A program made the translations under genes and the position numbers. The notes below the pieces were generated by a model. It did no database searches. It saw only the letters and a list, made by a program, of their open reading frames with translations, and was not told where the DNA came from. 64,000 nt of DNA from Lingula anatina (Eukaryota > Brachiopoda > Lingulata > Lingulida > Lingulidae), in contig NW_019775746.1 of the NCBI RefSeq assembly GCF_001039355.2, positions 1,351,639 through 1,415,638 of the forward strand. The letters are read 5' to 3'. This document shows positions 1-12,270 of this stretch, in pieces. Numbering within the stretch: position 1 is the first letter of the stretch; every line of letters starts with the position of its first letter.

Positions 1-223
1 TGATAAATAGGGAGTTCAGAGATTATACTTTGTGCGGTGCTTTTTTCTAACAATTTCACCCCTTTTTTATAAAACCAAAAGTCTTGAATCACCATTTCTT
101 CATTCTTAAAATACATGTATAGCAGCCAGTGATAAATAAAGCGTTCAGTAATGACACTTTGTGTGGTACCCCGTTTGATATATCCAATTCAATTTATTTC
201 TGTACTGGTACATATATTATCAG

Positions 224-356
224 TACCCTCTACCAGGGCGATACATTGATTTTTCACAGATATTCACAGATATGTCTCTAGATAAATAGACAGTCATTTT
301 GGTCTGATGTCAGCAAGAAATGTCCACAATAGTAACTGCGACCCTGGTAGAGGGTA
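224..356. mobile_element. MITE, family 1, complete copy (133 bp)
   Basis: Terminal inverted repeats read TACCCTCTACCAGGG at the left and CCCTGGTAGAGGGTA at the right. TA at both ends fits a TA target duplication, as in Tc1/mariner-type MITEs. A second copy at 31907-32035 has the same internal 'cacagatatt' motif in reverse orientation, so this is a dispersed family. No coding capacity. Confidence 0.75.
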
Positions 357-1609
357 TATTATCAGGGCTTTGTACAATAAAATATGATTAGACTATGATT
401 GGTGAATTACCATTCTGTTATTGTTATTGGTCTTTGGATTACCAGTATGTAAATGCGAAAAGATCTCTTTATATAATGGACAGATGTATTAGTTACACTA
501 CTTATAAAAAATATTCTCACTAAACGGTAAAAAATATAAATCCAGAGAACTAAAAGAGAAAATATTCTAAAACAAAGTGCTGTCGACGCGTTACCACCTT
601 AATTGTCCTAGCTACTGTGTACATGTTTTCAGGTATTTTGTGACTCTGTCTTAAATTTAAAATAAGCCTGGTGTACAGCGCAAAAAATGGAATCTGTTTC
701 AACTGTTTTTTTTTTTTACTCCCTCTCACACTCTTTTCTTTTGCAAATACACAGTCAACAAAATAATAATAAAACCTAAATTGAACATATAATTAAATAA
801 ATTCCTTATTTTATTCGCGATCCTCTTTGGTTGTTATTTCCAGTTTTTGCAAATATCAAATAACATGACAATCTAATTTGCCCGCATTGCACTCCGATGA
901 CTGCTCCCTTCTTTACTTTGTTCGCTTTTCCCCTTGATTCTGACCAAATATATCATGTTTCTTTTTTAGTCACGATATCTGTTTTCTAGTTCGGCCACTT
1001 TTATAATAAACTTTGACCGGAATCATCCGTCACCCTGACAGTGATGGGTTTAATTAAGTATTTAAAAGTTTAAAGCAGTGATCCGAATATAACGGGTCTA
1101 GGTCAGTGGTACATTAGAGTTTTAAAACAATCGAACAATCATGTACTTATAATTACCTGTTTGTTTTCGGAACAATACCTGTTTGTCCCTTAAAGTAACA
1201 GCATGGCAGGTCCTTGACTCTCCTATAAAGGTTTTTTTGTGCGTGGATGGACGAAAACTATGTCGTTTGTGACATAAAACTATGTCGTGTGTGACAAATA
1301 AAAAGCGCAAATTAAGTTGCGTTAATCAGCCAGCACCGAGATAATATAAATCTTTGGATTTGACCGTACATGAATGAAATCACAACTTTTATCGCTAGCC
1401 GATGTATGGTGTCACATGGGGAAATCAGTTTTTAGTTAATCTACTGTAATATATTTAGTTTTTAATACGAGTTATATCACACTTAAGCATTAGAGACTGC
1501 TGGAAACTAAACTCCGTCATCTTAAAATATACCTTCGTTTTTTTATTTCAAATTTCAACTGATTTCAAGTGAAAAACCCAGTGTGTCCTGTGTCACACAC
1601 GGCGGGAGT

Positions 1610-1700
1610 AGGAGGTTTATCCTCTACCAGGGCCAAAGAGAGATGTTTCACTGGATATTCACAGATATTTCTCTGGATAATTTTCTGCACATTCCTGCAC
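1610..1700. mobile_element. Partial family 1 MITE
   Basis: The motif CCTCTACCAGGGC followed by 'ggatattcacagatatttctctgga' type sequence matches the left part of the 224-356 element. No right terminal repeat is found, so it looks truncated or decayed. Confidence 0.5.
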
Positions 1701-4667
1701 TATGACCATTTTAGCGCCTCATTTCTCTTGAAGAGAATAGGTTGTGTATCAAAAGAATTCAAGATTAAAAATAATCAGCAAAATGCGTGGCCTTAAGGTG
1801 ATGATGTGCTGTAACGTATCGCAGGTGGACTAGGTAAATACTGTGAAAGAAATCAACGGACCGCGGTTTGTTCTTCCGGTCACCGTGGCGTGGACACGGG
1901 TTTCTCGGGGTCAACCGTGTGAGGTAGACATGCAGACGCTGGGGTGATACGATCAGGAGAGCACTGATTTATTATTACGTTTATATTGAATCGTCAAAGT
2001 TTTGTTGTTTTTTTGACATGCTGTGTCCGGATCTACCCCCTTGACTTGTCAGCTAGGAGTTATGTGTTGAATTACTGAAATGAGAATTCAGCCGAGCGAT
2101 ACTGGGTATTGCTCTAGAGAAAAAAATAAAATAAACTTTTATGACATTTTTAATTATTTTTTTAGATCCTAAAGATAAACTGAAAAAAAAAACATTATAA
2201 GGCTTTTTTAGAAAATGTAAATAAATGTACATGTGATTTAGAGGGCCATGGTGTGTCTAAAAATGCCCTTGATATTTATGCACTAAAATACTGAAACGAT
2301 CATGTCGCCCGCTGACATTTACCATAAAATTGCTATTACGAAAGTGAACGATTCATTTTCATTATTACAATCAATATAAATGAATATCATTTTTTAACTG
2401 CACCTTTTAAAAGATGACAACAAAATAATCCTTTTTTATTTAAACATTTTCAACAATTTATCTGCAATTAAAATACCAAAAAGGTGACCAGGCCTACTAA
2501 CACTGCACGCTGTGGTACTCTATTGTAAGTGACAGGCAGGTGAAAATAAAGCAAATCAATATAACAATAGACAAAACTGTAGCGATTTTTACTGGGCTCA
2601 TCTACATGTTTTATAAACTGATTTGTGAAACTTAAATATTAAATGAATTGGTTTGCTCTCTCTCTCTCTCTGTGCTTTCAACTACCTTTCCTTAATCGTC
2701 TTCTGCTAATCTGTTTTCTTCCTTTTGTTGTATTAATATTTTCCCCCAACATGTATTTTTCACATTACCTATCTTAGAATCAGGTACGAACTTGATAAAC
2801 AAACCGCAAAGAATTTCATAGGTAAAAGGTGTTGCTGAACCATTTATAAAAGCTTACGCAGAAATTTAAATTGTATTAATGTTCATCATGATTCGTCGTA
2901 AGACTTAAAATGATAGATATTCTGACTTCGCACCGTCTCATTCGAGTGATAACAAGGATCTTCAACCCCTAATTACATTAAATAATGCACCGATTCGAGA
3001 TTTTATCAACACAGTATCAGGCTGAGATCACGCTGGAGGCTGCATAGATTGACGCTTTGGGGGAGGCATGGGCGTCTCTTCTAGCCTTCCAAATGCATAG
3101 CTTCATGGTGGATGAACCGAACTTTTTCAGAAGGTAAATCGCCACCGGAAACTTCTTTCCAGTTTGGGCGGGAGGAGAAGCCGGACGGGGTTTTCTGACA
3201 GAGCAAGAGCAGACGATAGCTCGTGCCGAGAGTGGACGGCCATTGCTGGATTGCGCCTCCATCCGGGAACCCCGTAAATGATTTCCCATCCCTCTCTGCG
3301 TGATAGTAATAGAAGTTAAGTCCACACAGGTTGAGATTTATATTTCTCCTCCGACTCGACAAGACATATGACAGGGAATGTTTCATTAGTTCTGAAGTCA
3401 CCCTAATGTTGTCACGCACAGAGAGGCACAAGGTCGGTGTGAGACTGTGGGGAAGATAGCGACAGTTGCTCCTTGGGACTGGTTGGGGTAAAACTTGCGG
3501 CAGCAGTCCACGCGAGAGGAACGCCTGGTTATCCGGTGGAGGCTGACAAGTTGACTGGAATCAGATCGCAGCAATGTTTGTAAAAATTTGTGGTGTTGGA
3601 TAGAAAGAGGTGTATTTTCATTTTGAGCAGACCGGAATAGGAAAATTCAAGGATAATATATTTTACTTAGGCCTGTACGGTAGGATATTACAGTACAAGG
3701 AAGCCATCGTGTGTCGACCCAGGCAGAGTGACTGGTATATATAAACTGGTAGCAAGCTTTCGGTACCATATCAATTTATAGAAAGGATATCTAGGAAAGC
3801 TGAAACTACGGAACAAAACGTACTGCTATTTTTTCGATTGTGTTCAAAGTTCCAAGTAGGTAGCTATAAGGATCGTCTTTGACGCGTTGATTAAAAGACA
3901 AATTCACCTTCACTTGGATATTTCTGGAATGTTCTCCTGAATTTCTTGATTTTTAAAGACACGAAGAGCACAATTATTCGAAAATAAAAGAAAAACAACA
4001 GACCGTCAAGTGATTGTTGCACGAAACGCCATTTTGTCGAGTCCATCTTTGGTGTGTGGTATTCCTTTTCGTACGCTACCGTATATATACTTAACGCGGA
4101 CAGCAGGTAATTGGGTTTTATAACCCTACTCAAATAAACCACAACTTCACACGCCGCCTGGAAAATTTGACTGACCACTGACCATTGTGGACAACGATTG
4201 ACCATCAAATTACACAGTGGAATGACAGATTGACGGATAGACCTCGACCACAACGACACGCGCAAATTCGCTCTTAAACCACACCTGATATTGAATGGTG
4301 ATGGGCCTGGACGTTTTCCGGACAGGAGATTCGATAACAATATCCGTGCTAGGGTAACGTGGAAGATTTTAGGACAAAGTGGCAAAAATTGGGGCAAAAA
4401 AGGGGGAAGTAAGAGATCAGTAACGTCATGATTGGTGCACCTTTTGTCAAATAGTCACCACAATCCCCCGGGCAAGAGAAAAGTCGTTGACGCTATCGGG
4501 ATGACATAGCATTCTATTGACAAAGCAACATCATAAGATTTTCACACATCCGCACCCTTTTTTCTACATTTCCCCCAACTTGTCGGCCACAGTGATCATT
4601 GGCGACAAATGTGACACTCGACACCAAAAATTGTGGTAAACTGCGTCATTTTGCGATACATTCTCAC

Positions 4668-4682
4668 ACATATATAAGGATT
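4668..4682 (+). promoter_or_regulatory. Possible TATA box of the TSP1 gene
   Basis: The sequence 'acatatataaggatta' resembles a TATA element and lies about 480 bp upstream of the first coding exon. TATA-like strings are common in this AT-rich DNA, and another ('tatatataaactgg') sits near 3739, so this is only a candidate. Confidence 0.15.
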
Positions 4683-5156
4683 AGAACGCAACAGACTTGG
4701 ACTTTTCGCGGAAGGTGTTTATCAAGAGCTTTTAAAGTACCAGACGTAATGTTTACAGGAATGCTAAAGGAAATTTATGATCATATACCTATTAATGTAT
4801 TTTTGAAAGAGCTTCTTTAATTCAAAATCCAATTCACGACATATACTACTGAAAGTGATATATGTTCGTCTGTGAAGGGTACATTTGCTACCGTCTGCAC
4901 GCTACTTGCTGATGGAGAAGTTTTTTACCACCGCCTAGGATATATTACCATAAAATATTATTTTATATCCTCATGCTGAAAAATCCATTGTAAAAACATC
5001 CAATCAATATTGTGCAATTTCAAAAGATCATCCAATTGTGAGAAAATCTACAATTTTTGAAGCAAATTGTTTTTGTCAGCCGAATGCAGGGAAATATTTT
5101 GTAGCGACAAACAATCTCATTATCGATATTACGAAATCCGCTCAACGCAGACGACC

Positions 5157-5292
5157 ATGACGGGATTCTTGTTCAAAGCAGAACGGAAGATGGCGTATTT
5201 CAATCTGATAACGCTATGTCTGTTGGCGACCATGGCCACAATTTCGGCCGAAGATTACATACGACGAATAGAGCCGAAGGCGACCGAACCAA
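5157..5292 (+). CDS. First coding exon: signal peptide
   Basis: The in-frame ATG at 5157 has a good context (ACCATGA). It is followed by a basic stretch, the hydrophobic core FNLITLCLLATMATISA and a likely cleavage before EDY. An in-frame ATG at 5190 would give a shorter signal peptide starting MAYFNL and is a real alternative; a further ATG lies at 5067. The exon ends at a GTAAGT donor in phase 1. Its codon joins 7601 cleanly to give an Ile. Confidence 0.7.
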
Positions 5293-8200
5293 GTAAGTAG
5301 CATTAGGGCTATATATTATGTATCAAAACATGCCGCTGTTATATTGATAATCACCAATGACCACAAAGAGGGGATCAAGTGGTATAAATAAAAAGTGTGT
5401 TAATGATGTAACTTTTATTTATGAGAGAAGTCAATATAAGGATCTTAAAACAGGAAGGATTCTCTAATCATGTTGAATAAAACAATCATTTTTCACTAGA
5501 GGTTATTAATTCGACTGCAAACCATTGGCAGAATTAACACATTGTCCCTTTCTATCACAGAAGGATTTCAAGAAACTCTGAAAGAAAACCACAGATTTTG
5601 TCTGCAATTCTTAATGTATTTTTGACATTGATGCGACGAGACTGATCTAGACCATACTTCGCTCGTTGATGAAATGGCAACATTCTGATTTATATCTTTT
5701 CCCATATTTTTCATTCAAATGTGAGATATATGGTCATAAGCGACACACGAATGTGATTTTTGAAGTATTTGATTGCGACCTTCATCTTTAAGTCAATGCT
5801 GAAGCATATGCGGAAACTACTCGCGAAGTTCATTCAAAAGATAACATTATGTCATACGGTTTCCTTGGTATAACAAGTACCCATAAGCACGCCTAAAATA
5901 ATGAGCTTTTGCTGACTCGCTATCTCACATCATTCTTAACTCACACATGAAGAGTACTGTAATTTACTCCGTGCCTTTTCTGTCTTTACTCCACTATCTC
6001 ACATAGTTAATCTTCTGCATCATCATTAGAGTTGTCAATGTTATCGTTATCGCTGTCACCTTCTGCACCGGGATTTCAATTAGTTTAATTCCGGCAGAAC
6101 TCAAGCATAACGTGCGAGCAAGCAGTCTCATATGAATATACGATTTTAAATCCGATTAAAAAAATTAAGTTTTTGAAATACGCGTCCCGCTTTTTGGACA
6201 TTATAATCCCAAAGTCACATATTTCATAATCTAACCTTGTTTATTCATTGCAAACTTTCCTTACAACAATAATAACAATAAGAAGGTGATATCCGATATG
6301 TCTTTACATCAAATCAACGAATACAAGGGCCCGGCAAGGTCAGTATATATATAATAACGCCAACATAATGTGACATTAAAAAGAGCAAATTGATGAAGCA
6401 GTTATGGGAGTGTATAAAGGAAATTACATCGCCTACCAACGATATAAATTACAAGATATAATATAATATAATATGATATGATATGATATAATATAATATA
6501 ATATAATATAATATAATATAATATAATATAATATAATATAATATAATGTGAAATCAGAAAAAGTGGGTTGATGAGGCAGACATGAAGGTGTAAAGGTGAC
6601 TGTATAACTATATAAAATACAAGATATAAAAATCTGAAGCGAAAACATTGGCCTTCCCTGTAAACAATATCATTCATCAAGACCGTCACGCTATGTTACT
6701 CTATGTATGTTCATGTACGTTGTTTATCAGCCTACGTTCAAAATGCTGTGTATGAATGTCTACGAGAAATTATTTATGGACACATTTGATGGTATATATG
6801 GCACAGGGAACGCCTTTAGCATATCTTACTATCTAGACACCAACGGCCCTTTTAGCCGTCTTCATTACGTCGTTTTAATATAAGGATACCTTAACTTTAG
6901 AGTATCTTTTAGCCTACTTTGAGATGAATAAGCAGCTTTAGGAGACTACGTTGTAGTCCTCTTAACGATGTGTCCCGCCCCTGTTTTATGTACAAAAAAA
7001 AAAAAGAAAAAAAGATAGGGCGAGTATGATATACAAATATTTGGGTAAAGCGTTGCGTGACCATATCAATATTATCTAGCCACTGCACTGCAGATCAAAC
7101 AGTGTGAGGTCGCTCCCATGTTTTATACAATCAAGAGAGACGAAAGGGAGAAATGTTTTCAAGTTTATGAAATCCCAGATCTGTCCCCGCACATGTCAAA
7201 ATTTTAGACCCTTGCCTTTCGTTATAGCATGCGTCCAAACAATAAGAAGGCCTATGACAGGGCAATATTATTGCATCTTAATAGGTGAAAGTAAGGCCAA
7301 TATTCAGAAACTTCACTCACTTTTTATATTATGAGATGCGGGGAAAAATCGTGTATGGCGTTACTGGTGGTTTAAAAAAAGTTCTTCAGTGTATGGGGCC
7401 ATTCAATGCAGTTTTCAATTTTTATAGAATCACTCAAAATACTAATGTGAATAAATATCTTCTGTTGTGTTGGACAATAAAACAAACAAACAATTACAAA
7501 CAAACATTTTCACATTTCCCCTCCAACAACTCTTATTTGTTGCCATTTTTGTTTGAGTTTTTATAAAAAATTCAGCCAGACGTTTGATTGTTAATTTCAG
7601 TCCACCAATGCCAATTCGAAGGACAGTACATCCGGGACGTTAAGAACCTGTGCATGTTTTACCAGTGTGAAAATGCGGATAATGACGGCGGATTGCGTCC
7701 GGCCACTCACGCATGCGCACCAGGCACCGGAGTGGCATCCGATTACCTGGATCCGGTCCCCCATTTCAGCATCAGTATTCAAGGGTTGAACCCGTGCGTT
7801 GTAAGGTGGGTGCGAGCTTCACAATGACTTACTTTTGTGAAACCAGGGAGTACAATTTTTATTTCTGCAACACAAATGAAACATTCTGAAACGCATGTCA
7901 ATTTCCAGAACCTGCACTAACTGAAATTTCATATCTGTTTAAAGAAGTGTCTTATCATATATGGTAGTAAAAAAAATTAAAACAAACAAAAATGTTATTT
8001 TTTAAATTTAAAAATATTTTGAAGTAATCCATATTTATCGGCCATTTATCTTTGAAATTGGATTTAAATACATGGAAGACATTTTGTTTCGATAATGATA
8101 CCGCGGGTGGAGTTGAAAGGAGACAAATATAGACGAACTTACAGTTGTCCTTAACTAACAGCTGTAATGATATAGAGATGTTGAACAAAGTTGCGGTTTT

Positions 8201-9181
8201 CAAAAGTGTCTAAAATTTATAACCCTTCAAGATTAAATCTTGATTACTCGATAACGAAAGACTTCCTGTGCAACTTTGTCGTATTTTACCATTCAATAAA
8301 ACATCATGGTTGTTAATACCACCCGAGTTTATCCAACCATTTTTCCTAAATAATAAAAAAAAAACTTCGGTGCGAGAATATCAACAGATATATAAGAAAG
8401 ATTAACTAGGTAAAACAACCCACCTATACACGCTCTCGCATTCGGCGCATTTGCTTTAAAGTTAAATTTATTATCTGCTAAAATATAAAGAGAAAGGTCG
8501 ATAGAATATTCTGAATACTCTAATATATGCCATCCAGCGGACTCTGCAGGTACTTTATAAGTGAGACCTTCTTTAGTTAATATATAAGTCGGTACCAGGG
8601 TCGCCCTCTACACTCTCTCTTTCCTACTTTCCCTCGACACTGTGTGACCTGCCCAACATCATGTTAATTTCATGTTTATAAGCAATTATCCCATCATATA
8701 GTTTTGCAAAACAATGAATTCTATTATTTCGAACTGTGGCCCACTTGTTTTACATCTACCGTCGTCTTGTAACATGGAATTTTACTTGCCTGTAAATAGT
8801 GCAGTTTTTATCCATTTGTAGGATGTTATTGCTCCCATTAAAAACAACAGATCATTTTTCCAGTAATAGAATAAAGCAAGAAGACAAAACAAAGAGAATT
8901 TACAGTTATTTACATATATTAGTGGTTATCCAACGATATTCACAAAACAAACAGCGTTCTATTCGTTTATCTATTCTGAGTATATAATTTTATAAATACC
9001 CATTCATTTTTTGTAATACAAGGTTACAGTATTGTTTTGAAAGTAAAGAGAATCGATCACTGTGATTGTTATCGTAAAAAATAAACAGATAAATGGAGTA
9101 CTAAAGAACGTTGCCTCCGGTCACCCAGAATACCCAACTGATGAATCATCGCCTTTGAAGTGAGACAATTCAATGGACACG

Positions 9182-9259
<78 letters not shown>

Positions 9260-9339
9260 GTCGAATATCTATTTAATTAACAGCCATATNCCGAACGCAT
9301 GAATCACCGCCTTTGAAGTGAGACAAGTCAATTGACACG

Positions 9340-9407
<68 letters not shown>

Positions 9408-12235
9408 GTCGAATATCTATTTAATTAACAGCCATATTAGACAGCTTTAAATAAAAGACAAGGGACAACCTCGACCTAAGAAAAGAATGACATGTGCAGA
9501 TGTTTCTTGATAAAAGACAAACAACTTTTATAGGAAAATTGTCATTTTCCAAACTCTTGGTTCGTTTAATTTCCAAAGAAACAAAGGGCCGAGATAAAAC
9601 GTCGCCGTCCATCTTTCCTCTTCCTGGCATGGAAAAAAACTTCACTAGGTTTTTCTGAGGGTTAGCACGTCAACTAACAATAAGAACATGTCCTGAGATG
9701 TCAAGAAATGAATCTTTGCAGAGAAGCAGTACCTTGCACCATACATTTAGAAAACAGAACAAATGCCATGCATGTTGCCAACTTTTATATGTTTAACCTT
9801 GAGTTATAAATAGTATATTTGATACAATAAATAAATAAATAGATAGATAAAGCGATAAATAAACCGAGTGTAAATTAAAGACTATAATATATTGACCTCC
9901 ACGACGAAGAATATCCACATACAATATGATAGTGGTTCCACTAATTAAAGTCCTGTATGCCATCATTATAGTTAAGTAAGTTCACGTTGTAATTTGTGTC
10001 GTCGATTAGGAAGATACGTGGACAATAAAGCGAAAAGAACATGATTTAATGTATGATATTACTATAATTAGACGTCTGATTATATTATTAATTTCTTGAA
10101 TTAGAAAATAAGTGAATTTAATGTGAAGAGAACTAATCTTAACTTATAAGACCAAACTGTTTGATATCTATGTACTTTAATTCCATAGGTTATGCTTTCC
10201 ACGTGATTTAAAGTGATTGACTCGTTTGGAAAAGGAAATGTATATGATAATTTTGATGGCAATTACTTCATTTTAGTGTATACTGTGACATTTTTTTATC
10301 ATAAATCAAAGAAGACAAAAATTTTGGACCTGAAAGTAAACATCAAATTTTGGCTGAAGATCCTTTGTGAAAGTGCTTCAGATCGTACGGATTGCATTAT
10401 CAAAACATCGGTTTCTGACCGCCCAGATGCCTTCAATATACGGAAGAGATATGTCTTAATGTGTGGTCGTGCCTTCTTAATCGAGACTAATAACACACCT
10501 TACCTCTTTGACACGGCGCAAGTCATGTCAAGCACAAGACGAACATGCTATTACATATCATGGTATTGTTCTAATTGAGGTTAAAAGTGCAAAAAAAAAA
10601 GTAGTAACATGCAAGCACCTGTTCTAATGTGTAACGTAATTACAAGAGGTCGATTACAAAACTGAGTTCAATATTTGTGATAAGAGAAATTATGGATAGG
10701 CAACCTAATCCTGTGAGTTATATATGCAGTATCATCGTTAATTTGGACACATCTTACAAGATGGGTTCAAGTCATTAGTGAGCCTTATAAATAAATAACG
10801 TGTGTGTATCAGTCATAGTCACCTTTAACTGGTTTATGAATATAGTTAAAATAAATGGCGTGTCAAAGGTCAACCACTGTAGTCTATAAGGTGTTCCTCA
10901 ATTTCGTTACAAATTATTTCCATAATTGCGAGTGTAATTTATGTTTGTAGATTTTGTTTTTAAAAGTCTTATACAATAAATATTGAAGACCCCTGTAGTC
11001 TTAAAGGTGTCCCTCAATATCGTTTCAAAGTAATTACTTTTGGGTCCGCTGGCTGACCACACAAAATGTGCCAATTTTTCGCAATTCGTCTGTAAAACGC
11101 TCAACTCTTTGTCCTTTCGGAACAATTAATACCTTCTAACCTAAATATTTAAATTATGGCATTATGTGCAAGGAATATGAAGCCAGCGGACCCAAATGTA
11201 ATTACTTTGAGACATTTGGGATTTAGAACACTCCCAATATTTTACACTCGCAAGAATGGAATAGCATGTTCTTTTCTGAGTGTATTTTCCGACCAGACCT
11301 TATGGACTATTCTTGGTATCTTCAACCTAAGTTTTGGAGGCTACTGGAAACAAACCTCTATAGTCAGGAACCTCTGAAACTCGAAAGGGTATTTTAGACC
11401 ACTTTATTTTCTCTGTAATATTTCAAACAAGACGTCCACGATCACTTCTCCACTCGACCATGAAAATGCCTGGTTCTAACACGACGTGTTAACGTTTACA
11501 ACACACGTTTTTATTACCCCGTAATGCACCCTACTTCAGACCCCCAGATCCGAGTTTGGTGTATTTGGGGGGGTTATCTTATTACAGTAATAATACAGGC
11601 CTACTTATTCTAATATCCAAAACAATGTCCCTCAGTCACTCAGAATTCTGTCCTAACACTTTATATTGTGTCACTACTAATCCACTGATACGTTGCAATT
11701 TCCTTTTAGGAGGAAAACTGATTGTGAAGACACGACGCCCACCTCCCAGTGGAATCAGTGGACGCAGTGGAGCGCATGCTCAGCGTCTTGCAATGGCGGA
11801 AGTCAGACACGCACGCGCACGTGCCCCGACAACACGTGCGTTGGGCGTGACCGCAACAGCAGGGCATGCAATACAGGGGACTGTGGTGAGTAATTTTTTA
11901 TATTTTTTTCTTTTTCGTTTTTATATCCTTTTGACTTGTTTTGGGGTTCTGCACTGAAATGGAATATTGGGTAGTTGTATTTGGAACAAGTAGTAGCATG
12001 GCTTTACCAGTAGGGCTTCAAGTTACCAAATAAAGAGATATAGCATAAGCTGAATAGCAGTAGAAAATCTATCGTCACAGTAGTAGTAACGCTAATTGCA
12101 CTTGTCACGGCAATATTAGTAGTAGAAAAAGTAGGTCGCTCTGGTAAGTACCTTCAAAGGCCGATCCAGATCAAGGACACGTTAAACAGCTTTCTTCCCC
12201 AGAGTAAGCAGCCCATTGAATTTGGTTGTATCAGT

Positions 12236-12270
<35 letters not shown>

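Larger units (their letters stand above)
1..5156. other. Upstream flank with no supported gene
   Basis: AT-rich flank of the large TSP1 gene. It holds a complete small inverted-repeat element (224-356), a partial relative (about 1610-1700), a short CT run near 2658, and a GC-richer patch around 3020-3560 with two overlapping minus-strand ORFs that I do not recognise. A TATA-like stretch lies at about 4670-4680, some 480 bp before the first coding exon. I see no other coding signal with splice sites or a recognisable domain. Confidence 0.5.

Noticed and set aside
3017-3431. Two overlapping minus-strand ORFs (102 and 116 codons) in a GC-richer patch
   Set aside because: Both frames are open in the same segment, neither has a recognisable domain or splice context, and they compete with each other. 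Left unannotated.
3891-4397. 168-codon minus-strand ORF
   Set aside because: No domain, no codon or splice support; probably a chance ORF in the upstream flank of the TSP1 gene.
6402-6689. Ile/Tyr-rich minus-strand ORFs
   Set aside because: Translation of the (ATAAT)n microsatellite.
11556-11957. 133-codon ORF in another frame over TSP1 repeat 1
   Set aside because: The Arg/Ala-rich frame overlaps the true TSP1 frame, which carries the conserved Trp and Cys.
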